64,000 nucleotides of DNA, taken from assembly GCA_039545355.1 (NCBI GenBank), contig BCJJ01000003.1, forward strand, positions 248,001 through 312,000, in the 5' to 3' direction. Shown here piece after piece: positions 46,255 to 56,600 of this stretch. The DNA comes from Trichosporon coremiiforme (taxonomy: Eukaryota > Basidiomycota > Tremellomycetes > Trichosporonales > Trichosporonaceae). Numbering within the stretch: the first letter of the stretch is position 1; each line of letters opens with the position of its first letter. A program made the translations under genes and the position numbers. The notes beneath the pieces were generated by a model. The model saw only the letters and a list, made by a program, of their open reading frames with translations, made no database searches and was not told the origin of the DNA.

Positions 46255-46593
46255 ATCCGAGCGGCGGTGCCCCACCACCGGGCCATAGGGGAGCTTGTTG
46301 GGAAACGACATGCTCAAGTGGCGGTTCATCCTCCATTGTGCTCAAGGCTCTATTGTTCATGCCATGACACAAGCGTCAGTGGCAACGACAGCTTACGCGT
46401 TGCTCTGGCACGGTTCTTGTGATATATATATATACATCAGTATGAGCACCATGCATCCACAAAACTTCATCATTCTTAACATCATCATCCTACCAATGAC
46501 AGTTATCACACTGCCACCCCGTTGCAGTCGTCACACTGCTGAGCGATCGCTCGATATCAACCAGCCTCAAAAGCTAACAGGGTTCCCGTAACT
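46255..46593. other. Intergenic between LTR copy F and tRNA-Ser
   Basis: About 340 bases, AT-richer, with TGATATATATATATAC at 46421-46436. No gene. Confidence 0.3.
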
Positions 46594-46674
46594 GGTGTTG
46601 TGGCGGAGTGGTTAACGCGATTGACTAGAAATCAATTTCCTTCGGGAGCACATGTTCGAATCATGTCAACATCG
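46594..46674 (+). tRNA. tRNA-Ser(AGA), intronless
   Basis: GGTGTTG/CAACATC acceptor, discriminator G, T5 after. Stem ATTGA/TCAAT, loop CTAGAAA, no intron. The only tRNA gene in the window without one. Confidence 0.95.
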
Positions 46675-47100
46675 TTTTTAGCCGCCGAAGCAGCGTCTGG
46701 GGTCCCAGACAGTTGTCTTGCTTCGACGGCGAAGGAGGTGACGTTATTCGTTTGGTGTCAGGAGCCCTGGCTGTTGAGACAAGCTTTGTCTTTTGGACTA
46801 TCGGGCCGAAACGCTTCGGGCTCTTTTCGCTCTGTGGCGCACTTGCCGTTGGTAACCGACTGGTGAGCCCTCCCCGCAGAGAACAGCTCCTGTGGTCCCC
46901 AAGCCACCAGAGGCGCCACCTGCACAGCCCACAGTGAGGTGTTGCACAGTATTCCCATCCTTTCACCGCCCCCACTCGTGCATCAATGCACGCGCAGTCA
47001 CCGATGCCCACAGCGTTTTTTTCTGCTGCGATGGAATCAGGTGGCACTTTGTTGTTCCACTTGCCAGCCCGGTTCTCGATTTCTCGATCGCTCACCAACA
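46675..47100. other. Intergenic upstream of GT61 remnant
   Basis: About 425 bases; no recognised feature. Confidence 0.3.
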
Positions 47101-48647
47101 TGTACAGGAGCGGTCACCGTGACCAGGTAGGAGAGGAGGAGATTAACCTGCTTCCCGCTTCTTCCTTCGAAGAAAGAAATACAGACAGAGAGTCGGGAGA
47201 GAGAGCAAAGGTTTCTGCTTGCAGAAACCTATCGCACGCGTGTGTGATCGCGGTAGTTGGGATCTTTGTCTTTGTGCTTCTCTTGCCAGAGCCATCCTCA
47301 CTCGAGGCACGCTCGAAACGACCTCTTGGGATAATCGAGAGTTGACAAGCTCTATATTTGTATCCTTCCCGGTGCGCGAATGCAACACCCGCCTGGTTTG
47401 CTCCATGTGCGGCGAGGCGGGTTCTAGTGCCAAGCCTGTATGTCGAGGAGCTGCTATGCCAGACTTCGGTTGAGCTCTGTCGGTCTTTGGCAAAGAGGAA
47501 CATCGTAACATCTGGCTGAAGGCGGCTGAAAGTGGGCGGGATGAGATATGAGAGACGAGAGAAGGAAGAAAACATGCTGTACGGTGGTCAGCACGGGGCA
47601 GAACTATGTGAGTCCTTCTTCCATCCCGCGTCACATGACCCAATTGACGGCCACAAACAGGCTTTGCACACCCGTGTCGTTTGTCCCGCCCAGTATGGAC
47701 AGTTGGATCTCGACTGCGTGCGGAGTCGACGACACCTCATTGTATTCCCTCGCTATTCAGCCTCTGCCTTCAAGCTCTGAGACGAATACCTCGGCCGTTC
47801 TCATGTCAACTCCCGATTCGTGGTCGTTCCAGCATTTCCTCGACCGTACCACTCACGTCGTTGGACAGGCAGGCCATCTCCTTTTCGCCGGTTCCGACAC
47901 ACTCGCCCTCGCAGGCAGAGTTAGGAGCAAAACGGTACAGGAGATGTGGACGAGAATAGGCTTTGCAGACGAGCAAGTCCTTCACCATCCGCGGCAGAGA
48001 ATGAAGCTCACGCAGCTCGTGTTCGCCTGCAAATCAGTGCTGGTTCATCCCTATCTGAGCTGGAGAAGCGCTGAGATGCTGGTCACGCCATGGGCGCGAG
48101 GACGGCGGTATCCGTTTGATACTTCTTCGAAGTCAGTGGTGAGTTTGATGTCTTGGCCGCTCGTATATAGCTGACACTGCAAGGTCATGTACATGTCACT
48201 GTTGGATGGTCGGGCTAGCGACGGGGGACGGAGGGTGCTGAACGAGCCCGGGTTTCGGCAGCTATCACTGCGCTGTTAGACTCCCGAGGACGAGGGGAGC
48301 GGCTGGGCTATTCGACCCACGAAGTTCACGAACTTCTCATCATTAGTTGAAATCTTTTCGCGTGACATAGCTGCCGTGGTCTGACCGCACGGGGAAGTCT
48401 GATGAACCACCGCTTGGCTGGGCCGTACACACTCGTGCTTGAATCCCTTCCCACCACACGGATGGAGGTGATCAACTTCGAGGATACCAGCAGGTTGAAC
48501 CAGACCTACGCGGTCATTGTGACTCCCGGCATTGGTGCCAGTCATGACATGAAAGTGGATGTCGGAGACGTAGTCAAACTGCTGTCTGAGAAGCTGGGCA
48601 AGCCAGGGAGGAGTGTTCTTTTCCCATATCAGCGGATGAAGGAGTAA
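47101..48647 (+). pseudogene. GT61 (DUF563) glycosyltransferase pseudogene
   Basis: The remnant starts as a type II membrane protein: MYRSGHRDQVGEEEINLLPA, then a membrane helix CVIAVVGIFVFVLLLPEPS. Later pieces lie in different frames: VLVPSLYVEELLCQTS, WTRIGFADEQVLHHPRQRMK, LVFACKSVLVHPYLSWR, then after a 45-nt intron VMYMSLLDGRASDGGRRVLN, KFTNFSSLVEIFSRDIAAVV, PHG, and MNHRLAGPYTLVLESLPTTR. The YMSLLDGR...GGRRVLNE, FSRDIA.VV.PHG and NHRLAGP blocks are the GT61 core. Stops break the frame at 48277-48279 (TAG), near 48380 (TGA) and near 48400 (TGATGA), and a shift is needed to reach the last block. No full-length frame exists. It lies inside the tRNA/LTR cluster. Confidence 0.75.
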
Positions 48648-48800
48648 AGGGCATTTATACTATTACATGGACATCTGACTCGGGCAGCAAACGTCTGATG
48701 AGCCTTTGAAGTCTGCGAAAGACAGATAGCCTCACTCAGAGACTGTTCTGCGGCTGGCCGCCGTCCCAAGTCCGTCGCCGTGGCCGATCAAACGTCTCCG

Positions 48801-48888
48801 GCCTTCTTAGTTCAGTGGCTAGAATTTTCCACTAGTAGCGGTACATCGGACTATGGAACGGTCACCCGTTCGATTCGGGTAGAAGGCA
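48801..48888 (+). tRNA. tRNA-Thr(AGT), copy 2, 15-nt intron
   Basis: Exon sequences match copy 1; intron GCGGTACATCGGACT. Preceded by CCGTCGCCGTGGC at about 48772, also seen before copy 3. Confidence 0.93.
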
Positions 48889-49270
48889 GACGCGTACGGG
48901 AGGGGGATCTTGTCAGAGTTCCTCACCCCGCTTTTGCCCTTCTGTGCAGATTGGTAGGTCCGTGGTTGACGGTGGGTGAATCATGGTGTCCAATGTCCCC
49001 CACAGCCGCAAGGCCCCCCGAGCTGGAGGAACCGTTCGCAGTGATCACACACCATCGCCACTCATGTGAGTCAGACTGTGTGTGGAAGGGCTGTAGCCGT
49101 TGAAGGTTGGCAGAAATAAGCGCTCGTCCACTAGCCTACCCCATCGTCACTTGCTCACAGGGTTTGCTTACCCAACCTATTCGGGGGTGGCAGTCCTTTG
49201 CATTGGTGAAGGCTGCGTCTTCTCTCCATATGCAAGCGTCTCCCTCTTGTGACCAGTCTCTGCGTTGGGC
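48889..49270. other. Intergenic between tRNA-Thr and LTR copy G
   Basis: About 380 bases; short ORFs only. Confidence 0.3.
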
Positions 49271-49559
49271 TGTCGGAAATCACGTGATTTCTTGCCCGTC
49301 ACCCTGGTGCTCGGCAGCACCACCATTTTGACGTCTCATTGTTCTCGTTAGCACCCCTGTTTCGACGGATGCTTCTTACACGCATTCTCGGTGTCCCCGG
49401 CGCCTTCTGACGCCCTGCAGCGAGACTTATTGTTCTCTAGCTACCTGTAGATAATGGCCGCCTGGCCACCCTACGCATCCTCATCCAATCGATCAGTTCA
49501 ATGTAGCCGTGCTGCGAGCAACATCGTTGCTTGGGCATCCAGCGGCTCAGATCCCAACA
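49271..49559 (+). mobile_element. Solo-LTR-like repeat, copy G
   Basis: 289 bp from TGTCGGAAATCACGTGATTT to CTCAGATCCCAACA, closest to copy A. The TATA core is damaged (CTGTAGATAATGGCC) and no clear target duplication remains, so it is an older copy. It ends 59 bp before tRNA-Thr(CGT). Confidence 0.78.
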
Positions 49560-49618
49560 TCCAACATGGGCGGCCGCCGCTGACGAGCTACCCGGAACCG
49601 GCGAAGGTAGCCAACGCC

Positions 49619-49699
49619 GCCTGCTTCGTCTAGTGGTTAGGATTTTCCTTTCGTAGCTATACAAGGGAACGGTCACCCGTTCGATTCGGGTAGTAGGCA
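49619..49699 (+). tRNA. tRNA-Thr(CGT) with 8-nt intron
   Basis: Acceptor GCCTGCT/AGTAGGC, A73. D arm TCGTCTAGTGGTTAGGA. Stem TTCCT/GGGAA (one T-G) with loop TTCGTA, intron GCTATACA, A. Variable loop and T arm are identical to the Thr(AGT) genes. Confidence 0.88.
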
Positions 49700-49959
49700 G
49701 TTGCAGAGGTCCTCAGGGCTTCGGCGACCTTTTTGCGACCGATGTCGATGGTCTGGAATACTTCTTGTGTCCTGGAGACTGGTTTGTGGCACTCCCGAGG
49801 TATGTTTGCACTCGCCGACCTAGTGTTCCAGTGTGGCCGCGAAAACGAGGTCGGAAGCCTTGACAAACGGTTTTCGGGGCTCCCCACAAGTCCAGTGATG
49901 CTCGCCGCCCTCGTCCGCGGCATCGGAGTTCCGTCGCCGTGGCGGTGGATCGTCGGTCC

Positions 49960-50060
49960 GCCTTCTTAGTTCAGTGGCTAGAATTTTCCACTAGTAGTTC
50001 GTGGCGTCTCGGCGTCGCATTGCTATGGAACGGTCACCCGTTCGATTCGGGTAGAAGGCA
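49960..50060 (+). tRNA. tRNA-Thr(AGT), copy 3, 28-nt intron
   Basis: Exons match copies 1, 2 and 4; the intron (GTTCGTGGCGTC...GCATTGCT) is the longest of the set. CCGTCGCCGTGGC precedes it at about 49931. Confidence 0.93.
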
Positions 50061-50401
50061 GCACGAGGTTGGCCGGGCTCGCAGGAGCAAGTCCGACGCT
50101 TTTTTGCAAGCGAGGCGGTGGAAACAGCGGAAGTGCCACTTTTGTGCCCCCTGACAAGCGTACGCAACTGTGTCTGTGCTCGTGTTTCTTTGCATTCGTG
50201 CCTGTTCTAGGTCGTCCGGACCTCAGACCTATTCCTGATGCCATCCCCGATGGCAATGCCTTGCTGATTGTTGAGCTGAGTGGAACGGCTCGAACATACG
50301 AGTGAGCAGGCAGGAGTGCTTGATTACTGCCGACCAAGCCTAGCTGATCTGCACGGGGCCGCCTTCGGTACTCCATTCGGTGCCGAGGTGATCAGCGCTC
50401 G
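50061..50401. other. Intergenic between tRNA-Thr copies 3 and 4
   Basis: About 340 bases; no supported gene. Confidence 0.3.
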
Positions 50402-50494
50402 GCCTTCTTAGTTCAGTGGCTAGAATTTTCCACTAGTAGTGTCTCCTTGAGTCTTGCTATGGAACGGTCACCCGTTCGATTCGGGTAGAAGGCA
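50402..50494 (+). tRNA. tRNA-Thr(AGT), copy 4, ~20-nt intron
   Basis: Exons match the other Thr(AGT) copies; intron GTGTCTCCTTGAGTCTTGCT, similar at its ends to that of copy 1. Confidence 0.93.
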
Positions 50495-50770
50495 ACAGCG
50501 TACGCCGAGGAGTCCGTGAGGGCTTCGAGGACCCAACCTTTTTATTCAGATTGGGGGACTCGTTAACAGAAAGCGAACGCGTTCAAAGCTTCCTCCACTC
50601 GCCTAATACCCGTGGTACGGTGTGTTCTGCTGTCAGCGAGATAGTGTCAGTAGGCCAATTCTTAGTGTCACGCGAGCTGCGAGTCCGTTAGTGCACTAAG
50701 AATCCAACGCGTATCCATATCCGAGTCTAGTCTAAGTTTTAGTGGAGGAGGGCTTCACAGCCTGCTCCTC
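50495..50770. other. Intergenic before chorismate synthase 3' end
   Basis: About 275 bases. CTTTTTATT near 50538 may end Pol III transcription of tRNA-Thr copy 4. Confidence 0.3.
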
Positions 50771-51967
50771 TTAGGCTTTGCGCTGTCCGGGAAAGACCAT
50801 GGTTGGGGGAAGGGAGTCGACAGGAGGGAGGAGAGCAGAGGCGGCCTTGCGGGCGTTCTGCTGGAGGACCATGTCCATGATGACGATGGCAGCCATCGTC
50901 TCGACGATGGGGATGGCGCGGGGGAGGACACAAGGGTCGTGCCTTCCGCGGGTGGCCAGGGTGCCGGAGGTACCGTCGTACTGAGCGGTGCTCTGCTCCT
51001 GGGAGATGGTGGCAGGGGGCTTGAAGGCGACGCGGAAGTAGATGTCCTCGCCGTTCGAGATACCACCCTGGATACCGCCGGACCAGTTCGTGGTGGTACG
51101 GAGGCGGTTTCCGCCGTCGGGGTGCGCCTCGAAGGGGTCGTTGTGGACGGAGCCAGGGTACTCGGCGCCGCGGAAACCGGAGCCGATCTCGAAGCCCTTG
51201 GTGGAGGGAATGCTGAGCATGGCGTGGGCGAGAACGGCCTCGAGCTTGTCGAAGCAGGGCTCTCCGAGGCCGAGGGGCGGGTTGCGGATGACACAGGTGA
51301 TCGTGCCGCCGAGCGAGTCGTTGCGGCCCTTGGCCTCGCGGATCTTGGCCTCCATCTTCTCGCTCGTCTCCTTGTGCGGGCAGCGGGTGATCTCCTTGTC
51401 GACCTGCTCGCGAGTAACAGTGCTGAGGAGCTCGAGGTACTCCTTGCCGATGACCTCGTCGTCGTTCTGGGCGAAGGGGAGCGCAACGTTGCCGACGCTG
51501 CTGACATAGGCGACGATGTCGACGCCGAGAGCCTCCTTCAGGTACTTCTCGGCGATGGCTCCGGCAGCGACACGGCCGATAGTCTCACGCGCGCTCGCGC
51601 GGCCGCCTCCACTGCTGGCCTTGACGCCGTACTTGGCGAGGTAGGTGTAGTCGGCGTGCGAGGGGCGAGGGTACAGGTCGGTCTCGGTGTAGTCGTGCGG
51701 GCGCTGATCCTTGTTCTGGACGAGGAGGCCGATCGGCGTGCCGAGGGTGACGCCATGCTCGGTGCCCGACTGGATCTGGACAGTGTCGAACTCGGAGCGC
51801 GGCGTCGTGATGTCGCTCTGGCCTGGACGCCGGCGCGAGAGCTGGACCTGGATGTCCTCGTTCGTGAGCTTGAGTCCGGGCGGGACGCCGTCGATGATGG
51901 CGCCGACCGACTTGCAGTGCGACTCGCCGTACGTGTGGACGCGGTAGTTGGTGCCGAAGGAGGACAT
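50771..51967 (-). CDS. ARO2: Chorismate synthase
   Basis: An intronless ORF of 398 residues, within the usual length for fungi. The N-terminal signature [18 protein letters not shown] (about 14-31) and [19 protein letters not shown], then [20 protein letters not shown] and the late [20 protein letters not shown] and [20 protein letters not shown] are all family signatures. The enzyme makes chorismate from EPSP with reduced FMN, the last step of the shikimate pathway. Fungal enzymes are bifunctional and reduce FMN themselves. Codon use is strongly C/G-ending, which creates a 346-residue antisense ORF with no meaning. Confidence 0.98.
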   Translation of the reverse strand: MSSFGTNYRVHTYGESHCKSVGAIIDGVPPGLKLTNEDIQVQLSRRRPGQSDITTPRSEFDTVQIQSGTEHGVTLGTPIGLLVQNKDQRPHDYTETDLYPRPSHADYTYLAKYGVKASSGGGRASARETIGRVAAGAIAEKYLKEALGVDIVAYVSSVGNVALPFAQNDDEVIGKEYLELLSTVTREQVDKEITRCPHKETSEKMEAKIREAKGRNDSLGGTITCVIRNPPLGLGEPCFDKLEAVLAHAMLSIPSTKGFEIGSGFRGAEYPGSVHNDPFEAHPDGGNRLRTTTNWSGGIQGGISNGEDIYFRVAFKPPATISQEQSTAQYDGTSGTLATRGRHDPCVLPRAIPIVETMAAIVIMDMVLQQNARKAASALLPPVDSLPPTMVFPGQRKA

Positions 51968-52254
51968 GGTGGTGTGTGAGGTAGAGAGAGTCGGCTAGAT
52001 CAGCAGAAAAGTTCGGCCTGGCTGCAGCCCGATCTCCGAGTGCTGCCCGACTTTTGGGATCGACTCGGCGAGCCAGGGCGGAACCAATTTCCCCGCTGAA
52101 TTCGTCCGCTCGCGCTCATCCCTTAAGTGCGTTCCACCACATGAGAACGGTCACGTGAACAAAGTTGGTCCGTTCACCTCAGTGACGTCTAGAAAGTAGG
52201 CCGCTGAGCACATTGCTGTTGTTGTTGCTGTCACATACCTTTCTCACAGTCGGC
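51968..52254. promoter_or_regulatory. Divergent promoter of ARO2 and the Gemin2-like gene
   Basis: 287 bases between two divergent starts. Contains GAACGGTCACGTGAACAAAG (about 52144-52163) with a CACGTG palindrome, and a TTGTTGTTGTTGCTG leader. I see no consensus Gcn4 TGACTCA site. Confidence 0.4.
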
Positions 52255-53512
52255 ATGGGCAAGCGACGAAGACAAAACGAGGAGGTCACCGAGGCTCCGG
52301 CTTCCGGGCAAGTGCTTCCTGTCGCAGAGCTCGGAGACGACTTCGACGGCGACGCAGAGGACGGCGCGACCTACCTTGCTCTAGCCAAGTGCGTATCTTC
52401 CCTGTTCTTCCTCCTGCTCCCTGCGCTCTCCTCTAACCACTTCTATCCGGCTAGAGGAGGTTTATACTTAAGCTGTCTGTCCTTCCTCACGGAATAAGCT
52501 AACATCCGCAGTCGTGAAGCCGCCTCGCTCCCGTTCTACACGCGCGTCGAGCCGCCAGCCTCGTACTCCGTCATCGAGAAGCCGTCAAGGGTTACGGTGG
52601 AGGTGGAGCAGGGGCGACACCCGGCTCTGCCAAAGGAGTCCTGGGAGGTCGTGAACGCAGCGCACTTCAAGGCGTATAAGACTCAGATCGCTCGGCAGTG
52701 GCCCCCATCTCCCTCATTGGAGTGTCTCTACCCGTCACCTCCTGACATGGATAACGAGGAAGGATGGCGCGCATACATCGACGGCACAGATGGAGGCGAC
52801 GAGGAAGATGAGGACCAGGACATGGACGAGGAGGAGGCGATGAACACGCCACCGAAATCTGCCCGTCCACGGGAGGGGAGGGAGCCGCTCATGTCTCTTC
52901 TCGCCGGGCTCGATACTGTGAGTACGTATGCGCACCCTGCCATGGCAGGGGTGCGGTGCCAAAGCTGACAAATGCGTAGCCTGAAGCTGACTCCAGGACG
53001 ATTCGCTTGCACTCCTGGGACACTTCAACACCTGGCTCGGTGAGACGGAGACGCTGTCTCCACTGTGGGCGCGGTGGATCTTCGCCCTGCTCTGCGTGCT
53101 CGACAGTCGCCTCGACTCGGGACAGCAGTCGCAGCTCCGCGACCTCGTGCGCACGCTCGCGTCCGTCATTATGGTGCGGTGGGAGGAGGCGTTGGACAAG
53201 GACGAGCTGCAGCCCGTGGCGTACAGGGAGGGTTTCTATGGTGTGCAGACCGTTGCCTCGAATGGGCCGGCGGAGAAGGAGGACGACAAGCGAGATCAGC
53301 CGCCGCAGTGGACGCTCGGCGCGCGGTGGAAGAACGACCGAGATGCCGCACCGAGGTCAGAGTCACCCAAGCGGCCGCCAGACGACGAGAGCGTCGACGC
53401 CGTTCTTGCGCGGGCGTGGATTCTCATCTCGGCCGTCGTCTCGGGCTGGGGCCAGTGGGACCTCATCGACGAGGTGAACGCGCAGGTCTCGGCGCTCCCA
53501 AGGCATTCATAG
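52255..53512 (+). CDS. Gemin2/SIP1-like (Brr1) SMN-complex protein
   Basis: Exons 52255..52388, 52512..52917 and 52997..53512 give 351 residues. It follows the Gemin2 layout: DAEDGATYLALANREAASLP; PALPKESWEVVNAAHFKAYK; DNEEGWRAYIDG (Gemin2: DEEGWKKFCLG); PLM SLLAGLDTDDSLALLGH; FNTWLGETETLSPLWARWIF and ALLCVLDSRLDSGQQSQLRD, where human Gemin2 has YLSNWFGE....PELGRWLYALLACLEKPL; and a late helix LARAWILISAVVSGWGQWDL. Gemin2 holds Sm proteins D1-D2-F-E-G during snRNP assembly. A 60-residue acidic insert (GGDEEDEDQDMDEEE) lies in the middle. Retention fits an intron-rich genome. Confidence 0.8.
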
Positions 53513-53637
53513 TTGTATCATAGCACAAATCTCATGCAGCATTAGGGCCAGTGGTTGGATGATTATGTCAAGATGCATTGGTGATGGTTTCATACTAAAA
53601 CAACAATGTATATGGTTATTCGAACTCGTAGTCAGAA

Positions 53638-56600
53638 CTAGACGCTGATCGCCATCGCGGGCTCCTGCTCCGTCTCCTTGCCAATCATCTCAGGCTCGGC
53701 GCGCAGGTGCGTGCGCAGGAGGTGAATGAGCCAGTTCGGGTCCCACACGCCCACTCCAATCATCGGGCTCTCGGCCGTACTGCTCATGACGGCGGTGCGG
53801 GCAAGGGAAGAGCGGCGCGGCGCCGGCCGCTCGCGGCTCGACACCGTGTCGCTGTTCGTCGGGACGGGGCTCGGCGCATCCCGCGGGTCGGGTTCCTGGA
53901 ACTGCACCTTGCTCGGACGGCGGCCAAGGTTGTACTTCGCAGCGACGTCTGTCGGCGTTCCTAGTGGCAGAGGGGTCGCCGGGGACAGAGGCGTAAGAGG
54001 CGGCAGCAGCGTGCTCGGCAAGAGCGTAGGCGAGGGTGCACGCGGGGTCGTGCGCTGCAGCGCCGCCGCGGCTTCGGCAGCACGCTCCAGCCGGTTGATC
54101 TTGGACGCCATGACGCACTCGTTCTGCGCACGGAAGAGCGAGAACGGCGCCCACTCCTCAGCGAAGGAGCGCACAGCAAAATCGTAGTTTGCGTAGAACA
54201 CCAGCATGTGCGGTGCGGCCCAGCCGGGGTGCCCGTTGACGCCAGGCGTCGCGGGAGTCAGAGGCACGAGGAGCGGGTGCAGCTGCAGACGGGGCAGGAT
54301 GTACGCCATGTCGTCTTGCGACAGCAGGTCGTCCATGAGGGGGATGATCGCACGCTCGAGCGCAGAAAGAAGGCGGCCGACACGCGGTCCACCGACGCGA
54401 GTGCCCTCGGGGTTCATGTTGCGCGAGATGACCGATAGTAGGGTCATACCCTCGAGCCAGCTGGCCGCCTCACCGATCTCCTCCAGTGTACCGGAGAGCA
54501 CCTCGTCGCGCGTCGCATTGATCGGCAGACCGGATAGGGTCGAGAAAGTGCAGACCTCGCGCATGGGCAGCTGGGAGCGGTTGCGCTTGTCGAGCAGGAT
54601 GCGGAGGCCGTCAAAAGGCGTAGCCTGCACGACAACGATACCGGCGTACAGTGTGTTGGGGCGGAGAGTCATGCGCATGCTTGTGTCGACAAAGCCGCGC
54701 ATGTCCTCGAGTAGCGGCATCACGTTGTTGTACGGTGTCGACAGCGTCTTGTGCAGGGCTGTCGCGACTGCAGAGGGAGGCGCGAAGATGAAGTGACGTG
54801 AAAGCAGGTCTGACTTCTCACGTCCTGACGAGACGCGGCGTACCAGGAAGATCAACTGGCCCTTCGACACTCGCTCGTTCTTGTTGAGGTTCACCCAACC
54901 CGTTGTCAGGATGTGGTCATACAGCACACCGAGGCGGCCGATGCCGTTCTGCTGGCCGGTAAGGCGGACCGAGAGTTGTGTTGCCGCGAGAGCGAAGCGC
55001 TCAAGGAAGCGTGCAACCGAGAGCCTTTGCGTCGGCTGCGAATGTCCTGATATGATCGACTCGGCGTTCGTGAACGTCGAAGGGCGGCGGCCGAGGTCAG
55101 GTGCAGCGAAGCCCGACATCTCAGTGGATGTGTTCCCCGAGTTACCCGTGAGTAAGTCTGTGACGGACGCGAAGGGGTTCATGGCAGACCAGAAGGGGTT
55201 GCGCCACGACCACGACATCTTGAGGGACTGAACGAACGCGTCGTTAGCGGTTGTCAGGTCAAGCTGGTCGTGGACGTTCTTCTGGTTTTTCGTTTTCACG
55301 TCACGCGGGGTGAGGGACGCGATGTCGCACATCGGCAGCAGGCCGTCGATGGCGCTGACGAGCATGCGACCCTGTTCGTCGAGTAGAACGGACGCGACGA
55401 CGATGCGACGGCGCCGCGCGCGTTCCTTCCTGTCACGGATCGAGTTCACGAGGATGAAAGTGGCGACTCCAAGGCATGCCACAAACGCAAGCGCGGCTAC
55501 AAGGCCGGTGATCGCACGCTTGTTGGCGCTCATCTCGGCACCCCTATCGGGTCTCCTATCCATCTGCCAGCCGTAGATTGTGCCCATCATAGCCGTGTAG
55601 TGCATACCGCACACGGCACCAGCGAGGATAAGACCGACCACGATTTTTGAGACCCAAGAGTGCTTGAGTTTCGGACGCAGCATGATGAACATGATGTAGA
55701 GCGCCACGCAAACAGCACCGGAGGCAATGACGACAGAGCCGACAACGTACGCTACCCGGTAGCCGATGTAAGGGATGTCGTTGATGGAGATCTGGCCGAC
55801 GTAGTGCATCGCAGCAACGCCCCAGCCTGCGAACGTACCCGTGAGAACAACTTTAACGATGTCGCTCAGCGTAACAATGTCCAATCCGAAGAAGCGCAAT
55901 GCCCTCTCGCGTTTCGTGAGAGGGGCGCCGGCCTGGATCTTGTCACGCAGCTCCTCACGCCATCCAACCTTGCGCAGGCGGAATGGTTCGTCATCGTACA
56001 GGACGTGATCGAGATGATCGATGTGCAGATCGATCGTGTTCTCGTCCGACCCAAAGCCATTCGCCTGGTTGTCCTTGGACAACTCGGACGAGTCGCGGTA
56101 CGGGCCACCGTTGCTGTCGGCATCGTTCTCGGGCAGACTCTGGATTCTAGCCAGAGCCGTGGTAGGGGGAGCGCGGGGAACCGGGGTGGCTGCGAGGGCC
56201 GGGTACGACGACCTGCGCGCTATCGCGATATGCTGGGGTGGGGTGTAAATCTGAGCGGGCGTCGTGGTCTCGAAGATGGGCGCGTATGGGCGAGAGAAGG
56301 TAGGTACGGATGACACGAGGGATGAAGTGGACCCATCTGGTTTCGGGATCAGATGCGTCTGCGAATCCACCGGGTGGGGTGTCGACCTGGGCGGGAACTG
56401 GTAGCTCGTGGCGAACAGCTCATTCACCGGGGAAGGCGGGGTACGAGACCGCGTGGAATTGATAGTGCCAAGCGCAGTGTCGTTCGCAATGTAGTACGGG
56501 GCAAGGGGGGACTTGGGAACCGCAGCCGTTCCGCCAAGCCCCATCGTAATGTGCATGGGCATCCCCCGCAGCGAGGTGTTGGGCGTCGTGCCCGGCGACT

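Noticed and set aside
50939..51979. 346-residue ORF antisense to chorismate synthase
   Set aside because: It is a by-product of strong C/G-ending codon bias on the coding strand; it has no domain and only low-complexity Ala/Gly/Val/Arg/Asp sequence.
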